A stretch of 64,000 nt of DNA from R-RK-3 sp031399085 (lineage in GTDB: Bacteria; Pseudomonadota; Alphaproteobacteria; Rhizobiales; Rhodomicrobiaceae): contig JANNOQ010000061.1 of NCBI GenBank assembly GCA_031399085.1, positions 1 through 64,000 of the forward strand. Reading direction: 5' to 3'. Shown piece after piece: positions 59,145 to 64,000 of the stretch. Numbering within the stretch: the first letter of the stretch is position 1; every line of letters starts with the position of its first letter. The notes under the pieces were generated by a model. It made no database searches and had not been told where the DNA came from. It worked only from the letters and a program-made list of their open reading frames with translations. A program made the translations under genes and the position numbers.

Positions 59145-59772
59145 CCAGCTTCAAGATCAACGCATTAAATGCCGCAATCCCGTCCGCGAGATCGCCGGAA
59201 TTGTCTAGCACGCTGATCCAGTCCGCCTGGCTCGACCCGATTTCGCCCGCGCGCTCAAGCCTTAGGCCGATCCCTGCCTCGGTTTCGCGGCCCCTGGCCT
59301 GAAGCCGTTGCCGCAGAACCTCCGCGCTCGCCGTAATATGAAGCACATGGGTGTTCGGCCATTTCGTGCGAGCCTCGCCGATGACACGGCGGGACACATT
59401 GACGACAACCGTTTTGCCGGCGGCAAGCACATCCAAAAGATCGGCGGTGATGCCGTAATGCAGACCATGTGCGCGCCAGGAGAGGAAAAAGCCGCCAGCA
59501 TCCGCGATGCGCGAAAACTCGGCCTCGGTGACGGCGGCGTGCCGCTCGCCGGTCTGATCCTCACGCGTGATGATGCGCTGCCAGAACTGAATCGCCTCCT
59601 GGTCATGGAAATGCGCGCGGGCGGCGTCGATAAGAGTGTCCTTCCCCGCGCCGGACGGTCCGGCGACCAGGATCAGCTTGCCCGAGCCCCGCCCGAGGGC
59701 AGGCCGTAATGCCGGTCGCCCTTCAGGCCCGGAGCGCGGCTCAGGCAATCTTCCGGCCTCCCCGCCAGACAT
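59134..59772 (-). CDS. phnN: Ribose 1,5-bisphosphate phosphokinase PhnN
   Basis: 212 residues. P-loop GPSGAGKDT (38-46), guanylate-kinase-like layout with FWQRIITREDQTGERHAAVTEAEF and FFLSWRAHGLHYGI. It makes PRPP from ribose 1,5-bisphosphate at the end of C-P lyase phosphonate use. The N-terminal ~30 residues (Gly/Pro/Arg-rich) may be over-long. It overlaps the 3' end of phnM by 32 bases. Confidence 0.93.
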   Translation of the reverse strand: MSGGEAGRLPEPRSGPEGRPALRPALGRGSGKLILVAGPSGAGKDTLIDAARAHFHDQEAIQFWQRIITREDQTGERHAAVTEAEFSRIADAGGFFLSWRAHGLHYGITADLLDVLAAGKTVVVNVSRRVIGEARTKWPNTHVLHITASAEVLRQRLQARGRETEAGIGLRLERAGEIGSSQADWISVLDNSGDLADGIAAFNALILKLAKA

Positions 59773-60883
59773 CGCGGATGATCGGCGCCTTGCCGGTCAC
59801 ATGAAAACGAACGAGGTCGCCGCGCAAGCCGACGGCGATTTCGCCGCGATCCTCAAGCCCGACCGCAAGGGCGGGGTTGCGCGTCACAGTGGCGACCGCC
59901 TGCGGCAAGGTGATCGCATCTGCCGATTGCTCCAGCAGCAGCGCGCCGTAGAGCAGCGAGCCGGGAACGTAATCGCTGGACAGGATGTCGAGCACGCCGT
60001 GCCGGCCGAGTTCGCGCGCCGACACATTGCCGGAATGCGACATGCCGCGCACGATGTTCGGCGCGCCCATCAGCACGCGCAAGCCTGAGTCGTGCGAGGC
60101 TTTCGCGGCTTCAATGGTAGTCGGAAATTCGGCGATCGCCATGCGGTCGCGCACGGCCTCTTCGACATGCGGCACCGTGGCGTCATCATGGCTTGCGAGC
60201 GCCAGGCCGCGCTCATGCGCCAGGGAAACTACCGCCGCGCGGTTGCGGACGCTGTGATTGCGCTGATCCTCCTCGCGCCGCGCGATGAAGGCTTTCAGCT
60301 CCTCGTCGCTCATGCCGTATTTGCCCTGGTAATATTCGATATAGCGATTGAGGTCGGTAAATTGGCGCTGGCCGGGCGTGTGGTCCATCACCGACAGCAG
60401 CCGCAGCCGTTTGTAATCCATCAGCGGCTCAAGCAGCTCGATCATGCCGCTATAGCTGATCTCACAACGCCAATGGAAATAGTGATCGGCCTTCAGCGCG
60501 CCAGCCGCCATCTGCTCCTCGACGGCATCGCTCATCTCATTCAGGAGCTGTACGCGGGCGGTGCGGCTGTGCACCTCACCGACACAGAGCGCATTGAAAA
60601 CGGTCGTGATGCCTGCCGATGCAATCTCGCGGTCATGGCCGAGCACGGCGGCGTCACAGGGCCATAATGTGCCCGGACGCGGGGTTACGTGGCGCTCCAG
60701 ATTGTCGGTATGCAGCTCGATGAGGCCGGGAATGAGAACGTCGCCCTCGCAGTCGATTGCGGATGGGAGCTGCGAGCGGCCCTCGGAAATGCCGGTGATG
60801 TTGTCGCCGCGCGTCGCAACAGTGCCGTGGATCACACCGTCGCTCAGAACCACGCGGGCATTGGTTAAAATCGTTTCCGTCAT
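59741..60883 (-). CDS. phnM: Alpha-D-ribose 1-methylphosphonate 5-triphosphate diphosphatase PhnM
   Basis: 380 residues, amidohydrolase fold. Metal site HTDNLERH (His58, Asp60), then GITTVFNALCVGE, the central HYFHWRCEI, LASHDDATVPHV and MGAPNIVRG. It removes pyrophosphate before the C-P lyase step. The core C-P lyase genes (phnGHIJKL) are not in the window. Its start overlaps the exonuclease stop as ATGA, so the exonuclease, phnM and phnN form one transcription unit. Confidence 0.95.
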   Translation of the reverse strand: MTETILTNARVVLSDGVIHGTVATRGDNITGISEGRSQLPSAIDCEGDVLIPGLIELHTDNLERHVTPRPGTLWPCDAAVLGHDREIASAGITTVFNALCVGEVHSRTARVQLLNEMSDAVEEQMAAGALKADHYFHWRCEISYSGMIELLEPLMDYKRLRLLSVMDHTPGQRQFTDLNRYIEYYQGKYGMSDEELKAFIARREEDQRNHSVRNRAAVVSLAHERGLALASHDDATVPHVEEAVRDRMAIAEFPTTIEAAKASHDSGLRVLMGAPNIVRGMSHSGNVSARELGRHGVLDILSSDYVPGSLLYGALLLEQSADAITLPQAVATVTRNPALAVGLEDRGEIAVGLRGDLVRFHVTGKAPIIRDVWRGGRKIA

Positions 60884-61908
60884 TCGCCTTCATCTTCCTC
60901 ATAGCCGAGCAGCGACAATGCCCGCGCCTTCATGCCATGCAACCCGGCGTAATGCACCAGCGCTTCCTCGCGCCCATGCGTCACCCAGATTTCGCTCGCC
61001 CCCGTCTCGGCCATCGTCGCGATCAACTCATCCCAATCCGCGTGATCGGAAATCACCAGCGGCAATTCGACCAGCTTCTGCTTTGCCCGCGCCCTGACCT
61101 GCATCCAGCCCGAGGCCGCGCAGGGCACCGGATCGGGCAGGCGCCGCGACCAGCGATCCGCGATGGCGCTCGGCGGCGACAGCACGATCTCGCCTTGCAA
61201 CTCCGCCTTCGCCACGCCCGCGACCGCGCGGATGTCGCCCAGCTCGACGCCCAGCTCCTGATACAGCTCCGACAGCCGCATCAGGGCGCCGTGCAGATAA
61301 ACCGGCCTATCGTAACCCGCCTGGCGCAATTCCGCGATCAGCCGCTGGCATTTGCCAAGCGCATACACGCCCACGAGATGGCACCGCTCCGGAAAGATAG
61401 CGCAGGATTTTAACAGTTTTGCTATCTCGTCGGCGACCGGCGGATGGCGGAATACGGGGAGGCCGAACGTCGCCTCGGTGATGAAGACGTCGCATTTCAC
61501 CAGCTCGAACCCGGCGCAGGTCGGATCGGCGCGGCGCTTGTAGTCGCCCGAAGCGACTGCGCAGGCTCCGCCGTGCTCGATAAGAATTTGCGCGCTGCCG
61601 AGGATATGACCGGCTGGGAAAAGCGTGATCCGCGCCTCATGGCAGTCGATCACCTCGCCATAGGCGGCGGCTTGGCGGCTGGCGGTGAAGGCCTCGCCGT
61701 AACGGACTGCCATGATGCGCAACGTTTCGTCGGTCGCCAAAACGGCGGCATGACCGGGTCGGGCGTGGTCGGCGTGTCCGTGGGTGATGATGGCGCGGTC
61801 CACGGCGCGGGTTGGGTCGATGTAGGCGCGCGCGGGAACGCAGTACAGGCCCTCGGGGCGGACTTCCAGCCAGGTTTTGGGATGGGTGGATTTGTTCGTG
61901 GTGTTCAC
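60880..61908 (-). CDS. MBL-fold ligase-associated DNA exonuclease
   Basis: 342 residues from the GTG at 61908; an ATG at 62013 adds 35 residues that do not look like the family start. The metallo-beta-lactamase motif HGHADHARPGH leads, followed by beta-CASP-like RIMAVRYGEAF, LFPAGHILGSAQI, ASGDYKRR and VISDHADWDELI. This exonuclease family is named for its usual neighbour, an ATP-dependent DNA ligase, which lies downstream on the same strand at 53695-55278. Coupled to phnM. Confidence 0.88.
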   Translation of the reverse strand: MNTTNKSTHPKTWLEVRPEGLYCVPARAYIDPTRAVDRAIITHGHADHARPGHAAVLATDETLRIMAVRYGEAFTASRQAAAYGEVIDCHEARITLFPAGHILGSAQILIEHGGACAVASGDYKRRADPTCAGFELVKCDVFITEATFGLPVFRHPPVADEIAKLLKSCAIFPERCHLVGVYALGKCQRLIAELRQAGYDRPVYLHGALMRLSELYQELGVELGDIRAVAGVAKAELQGEIVLSPPSAIADRWSRRLPDPVPCAASGWMQVRARAKQKLVELPLVISDHADWDELIATMAETGASEIWVTHGREEALVHYAGLHGMKARALSLLGYEEDEGE

Positions 61909-62084
61909 GGGGATAAAGTAAGCAGCTTCGGCCCGTTCGCCAACCACTCTGAGCTGACGGCGGACCGCAGTGGCGTAATGAGTAGGTGCAAAAATGAACC
62001 CGCCAGATTGCATCGGCCCAGCGACTCGGCTTCAACTTTCCTAGAGTGAGTCGCAGTAGCGCGGCGTCTAAAGGGATATGAGAG

Positions 62085-62954
62085 ATGGAGCCGGCCGACG
62101 AAAATTTTCAAGCCGCCTTCATGTCGCTATTCGCTGATATTCAAGACGAGCAGGAATTTCCAAATCAGCGGCCATTATTGGCGCATTACACTTCTGTCGA
62201 AACATGCGAACAAATTCTAAAACACAATCAGATTTGGTTTTCTAACCCACTGCTCATGAATGACAGGCAGGAGTTGCGCTGGGGCATTCTTGAGGGAACG
62301 CGGGGGGCGATAACCAACGAGAGAATTAGAGAGGCCTGCGGAACGCCTGATCGGGCAAATGAGCTTGAAAACCAAATAGAACGCTATCAGTCCAAATTTG
62401 AAGATGAGCACGCGCTGGATACCTATATTTTTTGCCTTTCCCAGCACGAGCCAAATGATAGCGACGGTCTGTTATCCATGTGGCGCGGATATGGTGCCAG
62501 TGGCGGCGGGATCGCCGTTGTGCTCGACACCGCCAAGTTCAACGGTCAGGAAGGTCAGCGGCTCGTTCTCGCCCGTGTTCATTATGCGTCAGATGATGAA
62601 CGCCGGAAGTGGTTGGACAGCCTCTATGAGCGGTTTGCCAACATATTAATGGACACAGCAGTGCCAACGGATAAGCTTTTCCTAGCGGCTTATTGGCTAT
62701 TCGAGCGCCTGAAACTGTTCGCACTTTTTTCTAAGCATAAAGGCTTTCGCGAGGAGCGGGAGTGGCGCGCAGTTTACATGCCATGGTGGGACGATGACGG
62801 GCACTTTAAAAAGTATCTCGGCTATACCGTGACGCCTAGCGGCGTGCACCCAAAGCTGAAGCTTCCCATCAGCGAAATTCCGCTTATAGATCAAAGCGAA
62901 TGCGTTCTGGAAAAGATTGTCGCCCGCATAATTTTGGGCCCAACTATTTCTTAG
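62085..62954 (+). CDS. DUF2971 protein
   Basis: 289 residues. It has PLLAHYTSVETCEQILKHNQIWFSNPLLMNDRQELRWG, FCLSQHEPNDSDGLLSMWRGYGASGGGIAVVLD and GFREEREWRAVYMP, the three conserved blocks of DUF2971. No signal or membrane segment. The gene looks less GC-rich than its neighbours and stands alone, which suggests acquisition. Its function is unknown. Confidence 0.85.
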   Translation: MEPADENFQAAFMSLFADIQDEQEFPNQRPLLAHYTSVETCEQILKHNQIWFSNPLLMNDRQELRWGILEGTRGAITNERIREACGTPDRANELENQIERYQSKFEDEHALDTYIFCLSQHEPNDSDGLLSMWRGYGASGGGIAVVLDTAKFNGQEGQRLVLARVHYASDDERRKWLDSLYERFANILMDTAVPTDKLFLAAYWLFERLKLFALFSKHKGFREEREWRAVYMPWWDDDGHFKKYLGYTVTPSGVHPKLKLPISEIPLIDQSECVLEKIVARIILGPTIS

Positions 62955-63123
62955 CCGTTGGCTAAGGCCGGAATTGACCGAATGCTCGACTGCCTTAAAA
63001 GACCAGACCTAAAAAAAATGGTGCACGCATCTGGCATCCCGTTTCGACGAGCCTAGCCGACGTACAATTGGCTAGGAATCTGCATAACTCTGCCAGGCCG
63101 ACTAAGCCTCACCAGTGCCATGC

Positions 63124-63825
63124 TCACCGCCCAGCACTCCGCCCATCCCCATAATTCGGCACAACCCTCACCTGCGTCCCCACTCCGGCCAGCGTCGCCA
63201 GATGGGTCACATGCTCGTTCATCATCCGGAAACACCCCGAGGACGAAGCCCTGCCGATGGATTTCGGCTCATTGGTGCCGTGAATTCGGTAGAGCGTGTT
63301 GCCGAGATAGAGCGCCTTTGCGCCGAGCGGATTGTCGATGCCACCGGTCATATTAATGGGCAGGCCGGGCTGCCGCTCGCGCATTTCCGCCGGCGGGTTC
63401 CACTCCGGCCAGGCCGCGATCCGGCTGATCGTTTCCGTGCCGGTCCATTCGAAGCCCTCGCGCCCCACGGAGATCGGATATTCGTAGGCCTGATTGCCGG
63501 GCAGCACATAATAGAGCCGCCGCCCGCCCGTATCGATAATGATGATGCCGGGTTTCTCCGCTTTTGCCAGCGGCACGATCGGCGGCGCTTCGGGGACGAT
63601 ATCGGGCCTGGGACCGCCCTGCGCGTATGGGGGGTAGACCACATCATAGGTCTTGCGCCGCGCTTCACGCTCGCGCCCCAGACGCTGCTGCTCCCGAAGA
63701 ACGTCGCTGCGAAAGGTGGGCCTGCCATCCAGCCAACCATCTTGCGCCATGGCCTGGGGAGACGCCGCGATCATCAAGACGCCCCATAGCCCTACGCGGA
63801 CGAATGCAAGTTCTCGGATATTCAA
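63124..63825 (-). CDS. L,D-transpeptidase (YkuD/ErfK family)
   Basis: 233 residues from a TTG with GAGGGG upstream. A signal peptide (VGLWGVLMIAASPQAMA) is followed by a Gln/Arg-rich linker and the YkuD domain: GIIIIDTGGRRLYYVLPGNQAYEYPISVGREGFEWTGTETISRIAAWPEWNPP, ending with the active site His182-Gly-Thr-Asn185...SSSGCFRM (Cys198). It makes 3-3 cross-links or attaches proteins to peptidoglycan in the periplasm. Confidence 0.92.
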   Translation of the reverse strand: MNIRELAFVRVGLWGVLMIAASPQAMAQDGWLDGRPTFRSDVLREQQRLGREREARRKTYDVVYPPYAQGGPRPDIVPEAPPIVPLAKAEKPGIIIIDTGGRRLYYVLPGNQAYEYPISVGREGFEWTGTETISRIAAWPEWNPPAEMRERQPGLPINMTGGIDNPLGAKALYLGNTLYRIHGTNEPKSIGRASSSGCFRMMNEHVTHLATLAGVGTQVRVVPNYGDGRSAGR

Positions 63826-64000
63826 TTGAACACGCCCCTCATCAACTTACTTCTACAATAGCGCCAATTCACGTTCTGGTCCTAACGGCAACCATCGGAA
63901 CGCGGGAATCATACGGGTAACGTATGAACCGTCGATGAGATTGCGATGAGCAAAATCTCGTGTTCTGCCTCGCGCCGCTCGCATTATGGGATCATTTGCC

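Noticed and set aside
63946..64000. Possible start of a gene running off the right edge (MSKISCSASRRS...)
   Set aside because: Only 18 codons are visible, with a weak ribosome-binding site; not enough to support a feature.

Overview
This window looks like the chromosome of an alphaproteobacterium, most likely of the order Hyphomicrobiales (Rhizobiales). The evidence is gene order and family content: hslU-hslV divergent from hisB-(DUF2628)-hisH-hisA-hisF, an iscR-headed suf operon with an Irr-type iron-control motif at its promoter, the AtzG/E/H amidase set, ABC and GntR/FCD families typical of the group, and a palindromic intergenic repeat with a conserved AAAAGTGG...GGTTTT core. Coding is dense and GC-rich. 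No rRNA, tRNA or CRISPR array was recognised. The genus cannot be fixed from what is visible.

Layout. 1-3.6 kb is mobile DNA: an AlpA-type excisionase, a Cys-rich HTH protein and the N-terminus of a tyrosine recombinase in one coupled operon, then a cargo gene of unknown function and an intact P4-type integrase next to the chromosomal backbone. 3.9-8.4 kb holds a class A penicillin-binding protein, a DEAD-box RNA helicase and a small stress membrane protein. 8.7-18.7 kb is a nitrogen-scavenging locus: allophanate hydrolase (atzF), a GntR/FCD regulator, and a leftward operon of peptide-type ABC transporter genes (SBP, two permeases, double ATPase) followed by atzG-atzE-atzH. The operon is headed by a full sigma-54 promoter match. 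Divergent from it, sharing a 258-bp control region, is the most striking gene of the window (18959-21313): a periplasmic type-I solute-binding domain fused to a complete pentameric ligand-gated ion channel (Cys-loop/Pro-loop family).

21.4-33.4 kb carries an ECF42-type sigma factor with its DGPF (YCII) partner, a TPP-dependent lyase/synthase with an acyl-CoA synthetase, a TetR regulator with a perfect 20-bp palindromic operator, the four-gene YbhGFSR-type ABC-2 exporter that it probably controls, and an alpha/beta hydrolase. 33.5-40 kb holds the proteasome-like HslVU pair and histidine genes, into which a Cas2-like gene and a DUF433/DUF5615 toxin-antitoxin pair have been placed. 40-45 kb contains an ArsR/SDR divergent pair with its own palindrome, a secreted caspase-like protein, a lone ECF-transporter ATPase and a serine hydrolase.

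45.4-53.7 kb is an iron-sulfur cluster operon: iscR, group I cysteine desulfurase, sufB, two small genes, sufC, sufD, a rhodanese, sufS and a sufT-like gene. 53.7-62 kb contains an ATP-dependent DNA ligase and the MBL-fold 'ligase-associated exonuclease' that usually sits next to it. Here they are separated by a caspase-WD40 protein and phosphonate accessory genes (a DUF1045 2H-phosphoesterase, phnN, phnM). The right end has a DUF2971 protein and an L,D-transpeptidase.
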